NCBI RefSeq assembly: GCF_003020585.1
Contig: NZ_PXUE01000002.1
Span: forward strand, 62,001 to 126,000
Origin: Chryseobacterium aurantiacum
Lineage (GTDB): Bacteria > Bacteroidota > Bacteroidia > Flavobacteriales > Weeksellaceae
Direction of reading: 5' to 3'
DNA: 64,000 nucleotides
Position 1 is the stretch's first letter, and each line of letters starts with the position of its first letter. The notes below the pieces were generated by a model. It was not told the DNA's origin. It did not search any database and was given only the letters and a program-made list of their open reading frames with translations. Of this stretch, positions 36,635 to 44,587 are shown piece by piece. A program made the position numbers and the translations under genes.

Positions 36635-36746
36635 AAATTATTTGTATGGTGATTTTTTTAAATCGTGAATTGTTTTGGTTTTTTCACATATGTATATATG
36701 TAATTGATTGTCAAGTTTTTAAATTTTACATTTTTTATATATTTTA

Positions 36747-36777
36747 TTTGGTGGTTGAGTAATTATTACTAAATTTG
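36747..36777 (+). promoter_or_regulatory. Promoter of the lysine hydroxylase-like gene
   Basis: TTTG (36747-36750), a 19-nt spacer and TAAATTTG (36770-36777) match the Bacteroidota consensus exactly. Transcription would begin near 36781, 68 nt before the ATG. Confidence 0.6.
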
Positions 36778-36792
36778 AACTCGCTATTGTTA

Positions 36793-36809
36793 TTTAGAAT
36801 AATTAAAAA
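36793..36809. promoter_or_regulatory. Candidate Fur-type operator between two facing promoters
   Basis: The 17 bp read TTTAGAAT-A-ATTAAAAA, which agrees with the palindrome TTTAGAAT-A-ATTCTAAA at 15 of 17 positions. It lies between the predicted start sites of the rightward (about 36781) and leftward (about 36806) transcripts, where an iron repressor would block both. Confidence 0.45.
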
Positions 36810-36839
36810 CAAAGATAAAAATTATTACTTAACACCAAA
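36810..36839 (-). promoter_or_regulatory. Promoter of the siderophore operon
   Basis: On the minus strand TTTG (36836-36839), an 18-nt spacer and TATCTTTG (36810-36817) match the consensus exactly. The start would be near 36806, giving a leader of about 172 nt to the decarboxylase ATG at 36634. Confidence 0.6.
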
Positions 36840-36848
36840 TTTTTTTTA

Positions 36849-37946
36849 ATGAATTCTATAAAAATTTTAGATAACGAGACGTTAACGCAGGTAAAACTGC
36901 TTCCTACCGTCATTGAGATCACATCTCAGGAACAAAGAATGATAAAAGATGCAGCAATACATCTTCAGAAAAAATATGGTAACTATGAAAACCGGGATTT
37001 TATTAGACACGTCCACCAGTTGGCGTCTTATTTTCTACCCGAAAGAATATTAAATATAGCAGCTGATTTTGCGAGTGATTTTTCCAAAAATCAATATGGA
37101 GCGTTGATCTTTAAGGGATTGATGGAAATAGATCAGGAAAATATAGGAACTACTCCACCCAATTGGCAGTCTGCAGATTATTCGAAATTTGACCTTTACG
37201 GATTTGCTTGTGCACTTATTCATGGGGCTTTGCCTTCCAAGCCGGTGCAGTATTATTCTCAACGTCAGGGAGGTGGATTAATTCATGCCATTATTCCTGA
37301 TGAAAAAATGAGGGAAACACAAACCGGATCAGGATCTTCAACCGATCTGTATGTACACACAGAAGATGCCTTTCTGAAACATCAGGCAGATTTTCTGAGC
37401 TTTATGTATGTTCGAAATGAAGAGCAGGTTCCGTCCACTCTTTATTCTATCCGTTCTCATGAATCCATTGGAGAAAATTACAGACCTCTTTTTGATCGTA
37501 TTTACAAGATCCCTAAGGATGCCAATCTTGAAACGGAACAAAATGAAGTAGATACACTGGATTCTGTACTTTATGGAAATTACAAACTTCCGTTTATGAG
37601 ATTTGATGCTGCAGAACAGCTTTTCAATTCAAGCATAAAACAAACAGAAGAAGCTCATCAGTATTTAACAGAATTCTGGGAAGAAGCAAGGCATTTGATT
37701 TATTCAGGTTTTACACCTCAGGCCGGAGATGTTATTCTTGTCAATAATCATCTATGTGCTCATGGAAGATCAGCTTTCCGTGCAGGAGTAAGAAATATTG
37801 ATGGCATAGAACATCCTTGTGAGAGAAGAATTATGCTGCGAATGATGAGTAAGGTAAGTCTTATTGATATGAGAGCCCACACGCTTACAGAAGATCCGTT
37901 TTTTGTAATTGAAGAGCATTTGGGGAAAAACTTTCAGCATCTTTAG
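36849..37946 (+). CDS. Fe(II)/2-oxoglutarate dioxygenase, L-lysine 4-hydroxylase-like (clavaminate synthase-like/TauD fold)
   Basis: The 365-residue protein matches from memory the lysine hydroxylases (KDO/K4H group) described in Chitinophaga and Flavobacterium: GALPSKPVQYY, GGGLIHAIIPDEKM, TQTGSGS, VHTEDAF, EEQVPSTLYSIRSH and VNNHLCAHGR are near-identical. Iron ligands would be H170 and E172 (HxE) and H305, and the 2-oxoglutarate arginine is near R327-R331. There is no signal peptide. It is divergent from the siderophore operon and shares its control region. 4-Hydroxylation of lysine followed by decarboxylation gives 3-hydroxycadaverine. Position 4 rather than 3 is assigned by similarity only. 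Confidence 0.88.
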   Translation: MNSIKILDNETLTQVKLLPTVIEITSQEQRMIKDAAIHLQKKYGNYENRDFIRHVHQLASYFLPERILNIAADFASDFSKNQYGALIFKGLMEIDQENIGTTPPNWQSADYSKFDLYGFACALIHGALPSKPVQYYSQRQGGGLIHAIIPDEKMRETQTGSGSSTDLYVHTEDAFLKHQADFLSFMYVRNEEQVPSTLYSIRSHESIGENYRPLFDRIYKIPKDANLETEQNEVDTLDSVLYGNYKLPFMRFDAAEQLFNSSIKQTEEAHQYLTEFWEEARHLIYSGFTPQAGDVILVNNHLCAHGRSAFRAGVRNIDGIEHPCERRIMLRMMSKVSLIDMRAHTLTEDPFFVIEEHLGKNFQHL

Positions 37947-37977
37947 AAGATAGTCTTTAAGTCAATCACAAAATGAT

Positions 37978-38011
37978 AAATCCTTTTTAAGTATAATCTT
38001 AAAAAGGATTT
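37978..38011 (+). terminator. Terminator of the lysine hydroxylase-like gene
   Basis: A 14-bp stem (37978-37991 with 37998-38011) around the loop TATAAT is followed by TTTTATTATT. It lies 31 bp after the stop codon. Confidence 0.85.
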
Positions 38012-38057
38012 TTTATTATTCAACTGGCAATAAAATAAAGCTGTTTAAACTTTTTTA

Positions 38058-38266
38058 TTAAACCACAAAGGATATACAAAAGCTTTTTAAACACTTAAGC
38101 TATTTAAGTGATCTACTTTGTGTACAAGGAAGGACACTCAAGTTTTGTTGAAAATCAAAGATTTTCATCTTATGTGAACTTAATTGTGCAGTATTTCCTT
38201 ACACTTTCTAAAGTTTACTAAAGTGTTAAAAAAATAAAACCTTTTGTGACTTTTGCGGTTAAGTTT
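38058..38266. repeat. Dispersed intergenic element with inverted ends (MITE-like)
   Basis: The gene-free stretch 38012-38297 holds an element of about 210 bp that begins TTAAACCACAAAGG and ends with the reverse complement of TTAACCGCAAAAGT, so its ends form an imperfect inverted repeat. The core 38090-38124 matches 6251-6285 at 30 of 35 positions. A second small inverted pair, TTACACTTTCTAAAG and CTAAAGTGTTAA, occurs near the right end. It has no coding capacity. Confidence 0.6.
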
Positions 38267-38297
38267 AAACAGACTTAATATTTTGAATTGTATTTCA

Positions 38298-39107
38298 TCA
38301 TTTAAAAAACTTATCAAAAAGGGTAAGTTGCTCAGACAGTGACCTGCTCCAGTATTTATCATCATGAATACCTAAGGATTCTGTGTAAAGATGCTGAATC
38401 TTAAGCTCGGTAAGCTTCTTGTGAAAATTTCTGTTCATCCCAATCATCTGTGTATCTTCTGTACCACAGTCAAAAATATAATGTTGTCCGGCTCCTGCCA
38501 TTAGTTTCAATTTATTATCTGTAAGAAAGTTGGGATTAATGAACTCTACAGGACCTAGAACTATATTGACCATATATTTATTATAACCTTCCCCAAAAGA
38601 GCTAAAATCCAGAGCCCCGCAAGAACTCCCCACAATACCAAATGTCTTGTTATAAGTAACACCAATATTAGTTGCCCCATAGCCTCCCATACTCCATCCA
38701 AGGATGCCACGGAACTTTTTATCGGCCTTCACCGGATAATTTTTATCTATAAAATCAACCAGTTCCTTTCCAATAAAGGTTTGGTATTGTGAATCTTTGA
38801 GAATCGGACTATCTACATACCACGAACTGTAGTTTCCATCCGGCAATACATAAATGGTTTTGTATTCCTCTGCTTTCTGAACCAGATCTGGAATATCCTG
38901 CTTGATGGTTCTGTCCGGATTTCCGCTGAAACCATGAAGAATATACACTGACGGATATGTTGTATTAGGCTGAAGATTTGGGGTAATAATAATGGTTTTG
39001 ATCTTTTTATTCATTTTAGGACTGAAAACTTCCTGATGAATGATTTTTTGTGCTGATAACTGTGCAAAAGTGGTCAGTACAAAAACAATGTTGATTAACT
39101 TTTTCAT
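38298..39107 (-). CDS. Secreted esterase, alpha/beta hydrolase (esterase D-like)
   Basis: The 269-residue protein has a Sec signal (1-19, LTTFAQLSAQ), YILHGFSGNP (oxyanion region), the nucleophile serine in GWSMGGYGATN near 146, and a C-terminal GIHDDKYW with the probable catalytic histidine. It resembles the esterase D / S-formylglutathione hydrolase-like family used for acyl-ester hydrolysis in the periplasm or outside. It is next to the siderophore locus but separated by a terminator and a repeat, so a role as a siderophore esterase is only a possibility. Confidence 0.85.
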   Translation of the reverse strand: MKKLINIVFVLTTFAQLSAQKIIHQEVFSPKMNKKIKTIIITPNLQPNTTYPSVYILHGFSGNPDRTIKQDIPDLVQKAEEYKTIYVLPDGNYSSWYVDSPILKDSQYQTFIGKELVDFIDKNYPVKADKKFRGILGWSMGGYGATNIGVTYNKTFGIVGSSCGALDFSSFGEGYNKYMVNIVLGPVEFINPNFLTDNKLKLMAGAGQHYIFDCGTEDTQMIGMNRNFHKKLTELKIQHLYTESLGIHDDKYWSRSLSEQLTLFDKFFK

Positions 39108-39281
39108 GCTTTAAAATATTTAATTAATAATGAGCATAATCTGAAAGTACAGTAAGTATAAATGTAAGATGTTTTATTTTAAGTTAAGATTTTTGTCTTA
39201 AAAAATCATCATTATTTACGTCCTATTTTAATAAGTACATTCAATCTTATGACAGGACAAAGATGCAATGGAAAAAGAAAG

Positions 39282-39307
39282 AAAGCCTCAACATATGTTG
39301 AAGCTTT
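39282..39307 (-). terminator. Terminator of the Crp/Fnr gene at 39374
   Basis: Left arm AAAGC-c-TCAACAT and right arm ATGTTGA-a-GCTTT pair at all positions but one, centred at 39294/39295. On the minus strand a T/C-rich run follows. Confidence 0.55.
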
Positions 39308-39373
39308 TGTTAATTTATTTTCTTTTATAGAAGCTGTTGAAAAGGAGTACAGACTACTCCATATTCCATTGTT

Positions 39374-39952
39374 CTATCTGTTGATTTCTTTCTTGATGCG
39401 GCTTAGCTGAGTAGGTGTTATTCCAAGATAAGATGCAATATGATGTTGCTTTAAACGTCTATATAAGGATTGCTTTTCAAGCAATAATAGATAGCGCTGC
39501 TTTGCATTTTCAAATTTTAAGGAAACTTCTAATGGCTCTTTTTTGACGACCCAGTTTTTCTCTAAATAATGAATTTGGAAAAGTGCAAGATCATGATGCT
39601 TTTCGAGTAATTCACGGTACGCTTTCACAGGATATTGTATGACTGAACAATCTTCAAGGGCAATAATATTGAAATCGCTAGGTTCATTTTTGATAATAGC
39701 AGCCGTAGAGGCAACAAAACTTTTCTCTTCAAAGAACATTTTATAAATACTATTCCCTTCTTTATCAATAGTATAATACCCTAGTAATCCGGATTTTATG
39801 AAATAGTAATATCTTGCCATGCTTCCTGATTCCAGAAGGAGATCATTTTTACGGTATTTCTCTTCAGTACAGATGCTTAACAAGGCTCTTGTCGACTCCT
39901 CCGATAGCGGATAATATTGATTGACTTGTTGTAAAAATTCTGTATTGTTCAT
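39374..39952 (-). CDS. Crp/Fnr-family transcriptional regulator
   Basis: The 192-residue protein has a cNMP-binding barrel (about 25-120, KNDLLLESGSMARYYYFIKSG) and a C-terminal helix-turn-helix near 160-190 (QHHIASYLGITPTQLSRIKKE). The recognition helix LSRIKKE is the usual form in Bacteroidota relatives of unknown ligand. It appears to be a single gene with its own terminator at 39282-39307. Confidence 0.9.
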   Translation of the reverse strand: MNNTEFLQQVNQYYPLSEESTRALLSICTEEKYRKNDLLLESGSMARYYYFIKSGLLGYYTIDKEGNSIYKMFFEEKSFVASTAAIIKNEPSDFNIIALEDCSVIQYPVKAYRELLEKHHDLALFQIHYLEKNWVVKKEPLEVSLKFENAKQRYLLLLEKQSLYRRLKQHHIASYLGITPTQLSRIKKEINR

Positions 39953-40128
39953 TTTTGAAAGGCATCCTGGCGTTGTTGATATATAGGTTTAATTTTTCAG
40001 AAACGCTACGGCTTAGAAAAATTTTATAGGAGATAAAATAAAAGTAGTATTATTTATCTCCTGCTGATTGGGCTGATTGAGTAGATTTATTAGATGATTA
40101 CTCTTTCAAAATCGGAAAAAATAAACCT

Positions 40129-40650
40129 TTAATCTATCATTTTTTTCATCATAAGATCTGTCTGTTTATCATCTCCTAGGACGAAGGTGTGCTTGTCAAA
40201 TTCAACAAATCCGTTTTTCGTATAAAAACTTAAGGCTTTTTCATTTTTTTCCCAAACACCCAGCCATAAATAAACTTTATGTAAATTTTTAGCCGTTTCT
40301 AAAGCTTGGTTGTAAAGAAGCTGGCCTACTTTTTTACCATGATGACTTTTCTTTACGTAGATTCTTTCAATTTCAAGGCTGGTTTCATCCTGTAATTCTG
40401 TTTGTGCTTTACCTGTATTTACTTTCAAATACCCTACAGGATTGTCTTCTTCCCAGGCAATATAAAAAAGGGAATCGGGGTTACTAAGTTCCGCTTTAAC
40501 CTTCTCTGTATTAAAGCTTTTTTCCAGATACTTTTTCATGGCCTCTTCAGAATTATTTTCTGAGAAAGTTTCAGAAAAAGTCTGAATTCCCAATTTTTGT
40601 ACAATATCTGTATCTTCAACAGAAGCTTTGTTTAGGATAATTGATGCCAT
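40129..40650 (-). CDS. GNAT-family N-acetyltransferase
   Basis: The 173-residue protein has the acetyl-CoA binding core IERIYVKKSHHGKKVGQLLY at about 90-109 (motif A, R/Q-x-x-G-x-G/A form), then YLWLGVWEKNEKALSFYTKNGF (motif B). Its N-terminal part resembles the spermidine/other amine acetyltransferases of the PaiA type. It lies 14 bp after the nucleosidase-like gene and is probably co-transcribed with it. The substrate is not known. Confidence 0.88.
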   Translation of the reverse strand: MASIILNKASVEDTDIVQKLGIQTFSETFSENNSEEAMKKYLEKSFNTEKVKAELSNPDSLFYIAWEEDNPVGYLKVNTGKAQTELQDETSLEIERIYVKKSHHGKKVGQLLYNQALETAKNLHKVYLWLGVWEKNEKALSFYTKNGFVEFDKHTFVLGDDKQTDLMMKKMID

Positions 40651-40664
40651 ATTTTAGTCTTTTT

Positions 40665-41246
40665 TTAGGAAAATAGTATATTATGGAAAGCTTGAGAAGC
40701 AAGATGTACCTGTACACTCCAGTCATCGGCTGCATCACTTCCTGCATCGTCCGAAATATATTTTAAACACAGAAAGGGAATGTTTTCCTGCTGGGCAATA
40801 AGAGCCAAAGGATAAGCTTCCATATCTACAATATTATAATCCGTTTCCGAATGATTCATTTCAAAACTGTCTCCACTTCCGCAGATTCCTTCTTTCAGAG
40901 TTTCCATTTTAAGGCCATATTCCAATATGGGCGGAACTCCTGATAACGGGGTTTCATACATTTTAAAGCCAAGACCTCGAACATCCATATCTCTTTGGAT
41001 GAATTTTGTACAGCATACCACTTCTCCTTTATGAAAACCCTTGCTTCCTGCCGAACCCAGATTAACAATTAACTTCGGTTTTCTAAGCTGAATTTCCTTG
41101 GTCAGTTCAATGGCTGCATTTACTTTCCCTATCCCTGTTACTAATTTATTTTTTCCGTTAAATACCGTTCCTGCCTCCGAATCCAGTGCAAAAACAAAAA
41201 GCGTATCTGCAACCGGATAATGAAGTTCATTATTAATTTTTATCAT
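40665..41246 (-). CDS. Nucleoside phosphorylase/nucleosidase-like protein (MTA/SAH nucleosidase fold)
   Basis: The 193-residue protein belongs to the PNP/UDP phosphorylase superfamily. It shows VTGIGKVNAAI, VNLGSAGS, the purine-site segment VDMEAYPLALIAQ, and KYISDDAGSDAADDW, whose D (DDAG) is the proton donor of MTA/SAH nucleosidases. It is shorter than standard Pfs (about 230), with the C-terminal helix reduced. It probably cleaves an N-glycosidic bond of 5'-methylthioadenosine or S-adenosylhomocysteine-like compounds. It leads a two-gene unit with the GNAT gene. Confidence 0.85.
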   Translation of the reverse strand: MIKINNELHYPVADTLFVFALDSEAGTVFNGKNKLVTGIGKVNAAIELTKEIQLRKPKLIVNLGSAGSKGFHKGEVVCCTKFIQRDMDVRGLGFKMYETPLSGVPPILEYGLKMETLKEGICGSGDSFEMNHSETDYNIVDMEAYPLALIAQQENIPFLCLKYISDDAGSDAADDWSVQVHLASQAFHNILFS

Positions 41247-41546
41247 TGAAGAATATAGATTTTATACTGTATGACAAAGATACGAGAGTTTTATCTGCTT
41301 TTTATAAAATAAATATAAAGCTTAACTAACAAATAAATGGTATTCCCATTATTTGCCCAGATAAAATTATTAATAAATAAGATATAATTGAAGTTACTTT
41401 TAGAAAATTTATAATTCTCATATTCATAAATAAGTCCTGCATTTTAAATGTACAGAAATTTTGAATAGTAGTAACAATAATGTTTTGAAAAAGAATAAAT
41501 ACCCCTAAAACAAATTGAATTTGTTTTAGGGTAAAATTTTAAGGTC
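41247..41546. other. Gene-free stretch
   Basis: This AT-rich 300 bp lies between the divergent ends of two leftward units. Apart from the hairpin at 41503-41531 I see no frame, repeat or clear promoter in it. The part next to 41246 presumably carries the promoter of the nucleosidase-like gene. Confidence 0.5.
41503..41531 (-). terminator. Hairpin after the DsbA/FrnE gene
   Basis: Two exactly complementary 14-bp arms (41503-41516 and 41518-41531) form a long A/T-rich stem 16 bp after the stop codon. On the minus strand a T-rich run follows, so it is a probable terminator. Confidence 0.65.
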
Positions 41547-42248
41547 TTAAATACTGCATCCGTCTGCATCACAGGATGCTCCATTGCTACCGGAAAGATC
41601 TTTAAAAGGACTTACTGTTTCCTTATAAGTCTGTTGAAGGGCGTTTTCAAAAACCTCTACAGGTTGTGCGCCTGAAACTGCATATTTTCCATTCAATACA
41701 AAGAAAGGAACACCTGAAACGCCTTTATTTCTTGCTTCCAGAATATCCTGATTTACTTCATAATCCAGTTGATCCGAAGTTACTGCCTGTCTTGCCTCAT
41801 CTTTATCAATTCCCAGTTTTTCAGCAAGGGAAACCAAAACCTCTGTATCACCTACATTTTGACCATCAATAAAATGAGCAATAAACAAAGCTTCCTCCAT
41901 TTCATTTGATTTATTATTTTTCTTAGCTAAATGAAGAAGTTTGTGGGCGCTGAATGTATTGGTAATTAAAGCCTTTTCAAAGTCAAAATCTATTCCGGCA
42001 CCTTTTCCCATTTGGGTTACCTGGGTTAGCATCTGGGTAGCCTGAGATGCTGGAACTCCTTTTTTCTCTCTGAAATACTCAATAGTATTTTGGGTTTTGT
42101 TGGAATCCAAAGTAGGATCCAGCTGAAAACTCTTCCACTCTACTTCCACTTCATCTTTAAAAGGGAGTTTTTCTAATGCCTGTTCAAAATTATTTTTTCC
42201 AATATAGCAAAACGGACACATTACATCCGACCAGATTTCTATTTTCAT
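41547..42248 (-). CDS. DsbA-family FrnE-like oxidoreductase
   Basis: The 233-residue cytoplasmic thioredoxin-fold protein starts at ATG 42248 (MKIEIWSDVMCPFCYIGKNN). The frame from 42278 adds ten residues before the conserved start and is unlikely. The active-site motif CPFC lies at residues 11-14, SVxPFF-type cis-proline GVSGVPFFVLNGKYAVSG near 190, and the C-terminal cysteines CDADGC are typical of FrnE relatives. It likely handles thiol-disulfide exchange or isomerisation under stress. Confidence 0.92.
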   Translation of the reverse strand: MKIEIWSDVMCPFCYIGKNNFEQALEKLPFKDEVEVEWKSFQLDPTLDSNKTQNTIEYFREKKGVPASQATQMLTQVTQMGKGAGIDFDFEKALITNTFSAHKLLHLAKKNNKSNEMEEALFIAHFIDGQNVGDTEVLVSLAEKLGIDKDEARQAVTSDQLDYEVNQDILEARNKGVSGVPFFVLNGKYAVSGAQPVEVFENALQQTYKETVSPFKDLSGSNGASCDADGCSI

Positions 42249-42323
42249 TGATTCAATTTTTTTGAAATTATAAATCAAAGTTACAATTTTTATTTAATGT
42301 AACAAAATATATTACATTTAGAT

Positions 42324-43487
42324 TTAACAACCTGAAAGTTCCCTGATTCGTTTTTTTTCAACGAGATTTCTTATGATCATCATCAAAAAAGCTAAAACCC
42401 CGAAAACAGAGCCTATCCAAGGGGTATATTCAACCCCTTTAGTGACGATAATCCAGCCTCCCACGGTTGTTCCTAAGGTTACACCAAGATTTCCAAATGA
42501 AGTGGCCAGACTGTTGGCAAATTCCAGTGCATTGGGAGCTGATGAAATCATATAGGAAGATGCATTTAAAAAGCTGGGTGAATATAGAAATCCCCAGATC
42601 GCTATGACCAGAATGGTAGCCCATGAGCTTCCATCTGAAATATACAGGAATACAGGAATAAGAATAGTTCCGGATAGAAAAAACGCCATTGTTCCGGCTA
42701 TATTTTTATTAAGCATTTTACCGGCCATCCAATTGGCCATGATCCCTATTATTCCAAACAAAAGAAGCATGTAGCTTACCATGGAAGTATTCATTCCTTT
42801 CCCTTTTCCAAGATATTCTGCAAAGTAACTATAAGTACAGAACCAGGCAGTCACCATGAAAAAATTGGCTAAAGTACTGAGGATAAAAGGTGATTGTGTT
42901 AAGATCCTAACCTGGCTGCCATAGGATTTCTTTTCTTTAACCGGCATTGATGGCAGGAAAAAATAAATAGCAATTAAAGCAATCAAGCTTACTATGGTCT
43001 GGATTATAAATGAATATTCCCAGGACCAGAGCCCAGAAATCCAGGTTGCAAAAGGAACCGTTGTTACCATTGCGATGGCTACCCCGTTAAAGACAATACT
43101 CATCAGTTCATTCTTCTTGCTTTCATCTGCCTTAGATATTGCAACAGATAATGCAGTGGCAATGTATACAGGTTGTAGAAATGCCGGAAGTATTCTTACC
43201 AACATCAATAGCCAGAACGGAGGTGAAAAGGAGGATACAATTCCGGTGATCAGGAACATAAAAATAGCGGCAAGCATTATATTTTTACGGTTAATTCCTG
43301 AGGTAAGTAATGTCATAAAAGGGCCTGTAAGGGCAATGACCAAGGCAAATCCACTGAGAAGATAACCTGCCTTGTCGATGCTTATTTTATAATGTTCTGC
43401 AACCTGCGAAAGGATCCCGATAATCCCGAATTCCGTTGTAATAACAGCAACGAAGCCGAGACATCCGATATATGCATATTTTTTCAT
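42324..43487 (-). CDS. MFS transporter (AraJ/NepI-type, drug or sugar efflux)
   Basis: The 387-residue protein has 12 membrane segments. The N-terminal GILSQVAEHYKISIDKAGYLLSGFAL and MLVRILPAFLQPVYIATALSVA segments are typical of the arabinose-efflux (AraJ) permease group. It starts 2 bp after the alpha/beta hydrolase gene, so both form an operon opposite the HxlR regulator at 44588. The substrate is unknown. Confidence 0.9.
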   Translation of the reverse strand: MKKYAYIGCLGFVAVITTEFGIIGILSQVAEHYKISIDKAGYLLSGFALVIALTGPFMTLLTSGINRKNIMLAAIFMFLITGIVSSFSPPFWLLMLVRILPAFLQPVYIATALSVAISKADESKKNELMSIVFNGVAIAMVTTVPFATWISGLWSWEYSFIIQTIVSLIALIAIYFFLPSMPVKEKKSYGSQVRILTQSPFILSTLANFFMVTAWFCTYSYFAEYLGKGKGMNTSMVSYMLLLFGIIGIMANWMAGKMLNKNIAGTMAFFLSGTILIPVFLYISDGSSWATILVIAIWGFLYSPSFLNASSYMISSAPNALEFANSLATSFGNLGVTLGTTVGGWIIVTKGVEYTPWIGSVFGVLAFLMMIIRNLVEKKRIRELSGC

Positions 43488-43489
43488 GA

Positions 43490-44431
43490 CTACTTTTCTT
43501 TGACCGTTTCAAAATTCTGATTGGCAAAATCAGCCATTTCATCTATTGCTATCTGCACTTCATCCAATATTTCTCCCATATGCATAAATCCGTGTACCAT
43601 ATCCTTGTAAAAGCTTGTTGTAACAGAAACTTTAGCATTTTTCATATTTTCGGAAAGTCTTTTCCCATCATCTATTAATGGATCATGTTCTGCAAGTAGA
43701 ACGAGTGTTCGGGGAGTATTTTTAAAATCATTAATTAAAATCGGAATAGCCAAAGGATTATTTAATTCCTGTTCGGGGAGATAATGTTTCCAGGCTTCAA
43801 TACCACCTTGCTTATTGAGTACAGGTCCATTTTCGTAGGTTTCCCAAGATGATGTATTGAACTGATTATCTGCAGCAGGATAAATTAATACCTGAAATTT
43901 CAGCAGCTCTCCTATTTGTGTAGAAACAGCAGTAGAAAGTGCTCCGCCTGCGCTATCACCAATAATTCCTATTCTATTTTTGTCAATTCCTAATGATTCA
44001 GAATGGTCGATAATCCATTTTACGGCATTCGTGCAGTCATTTAGACCTGCGGGAAAGGGATGTTCAGGAGCCAGACGATAATCAACAAAAATAACGGTTG
44101 ACTTTGTTTTGTTGGCTAATTTACGAACCACAGCATCATGTGTTTCAAACCCTCCCGCTATAAACCATCCTCCATGAATATAGATGATAGCAGCTTCTTC
44201 CTGATTGGTTTTTCCTTTTGGACGGTAAATACGAATTGGAATCTGATGGTTTTCCTGTGGAATATCCAGCTCCTCGATCATGGCCACCGGCTCTCTCTTT
44301 CCGCTTAACTGAAAAGACATGGTTTCAAGATATTTACGAGTGTCATCCATTGAATTCTGAGCATTAAATGACTGTATTTTTTCTAAATGATTTAAAATTT
44401 GATTGATTTTAGGTGTTAACTGCATTTTCAT
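43490..44431 (-). CDS. Alpha/beta hydrolase of the hormone-sensitive lipase family
   Basis: The 313-residue cytoplasmic esterase has the oxyanion motif IYIHGGWFIAGG near 82, the nucleophile serine in GIIGDSAGGALS near 158, LAEHDPLIDDG with the acid residue, and DMVHGFMHMGE with the catalytic histidine. It hydrolyses short acyl or carbamate esters of small molecules. It is first in a two-gene unit with the MFS gene and divergent from an HxlR gene, a layout often found for detoxification of reactive compounds. Confidence 0.92.
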   Translation of the reverse strand: MKMQLTPKINQILNHLEKIQSFNAQNSMDDTRKYLETMSFQLSGKREPVAMIEELDIPQENHQIPIRIYRPKGKTNQEEAAIIYIHGGWFIAGGFETHDAVVRKLANKTKSTVIFVDYRLAPEHPFPAGLNDCTNAVKWIIDHSESLGIDKNRIGIIGDSAGGALSTAVSTQIGELLKFQVLIYPAADNQFNTSSWETYENGPVLNKQGGIEAWKHYLPEQELNNPLAIPILINDFKNTPRTLVLLAEHDPLIDDGKRLSENMKNAKVSVTTSFYKDMVHGFMHMGEILDEVQIAIDEMADFANQNFETVKEK

Positions 44432-44535
44432 TTTTTATTTAAGTTAATATTGTTTTTAGCAGTGAACATTAGCGCTATTGTTCTTTTACTGCTGCATATT
44501 TTCTGCTTCTGGGTACAAAATTAAATTTCAAACCT

Positions 44536-44543
44536 TACATTTG
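44536..44543 (+). promoter_or_regulatory. Candidate -7 element of the second HxlR gene
   Basis: TACATTTG fits TAnnTTTG. It lies 44 bp before the ATG and 24 bp before the palindrome at 44568-44587, so a protein bound there would block transcription. Confidence 0.35.
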
Positions 44544-44567
44544 CATTGTATACATCGAATTGTATGG

Positions 44568-44587
44568 TACTAACAAATTTGTAAGTA
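44568..44587. promoter_or_regulatory. Palindromic operator directly before the second HxlR gene
   Basis: TACT-a-ACAAATTTGT-a-AGTA is a 20-bp palindrome with one mismatched pair, abutting the ATG at 44588. The TACT and AGTA arms recur at 16205-16216 before the other HxlR gene. DUF24 regulators such as YodB are known to bind sites with such arms. Confidence 0.55.

Noticed and set aside
36685..36700. AT palindrome ACATATGTATATATGT as iron box
   Set aside because: It is a simple alternating AT-rich run without the TTTAGAAT form, and the site at 36793 fits better between the promoters.
39184..39201. TTAAGA/TCTTAA inverted pair as terminator
   Set aside because: Only six A/T-rich pairs and no T-run at a fitting distance; the hairpin at 39282-39307 explains termination better.
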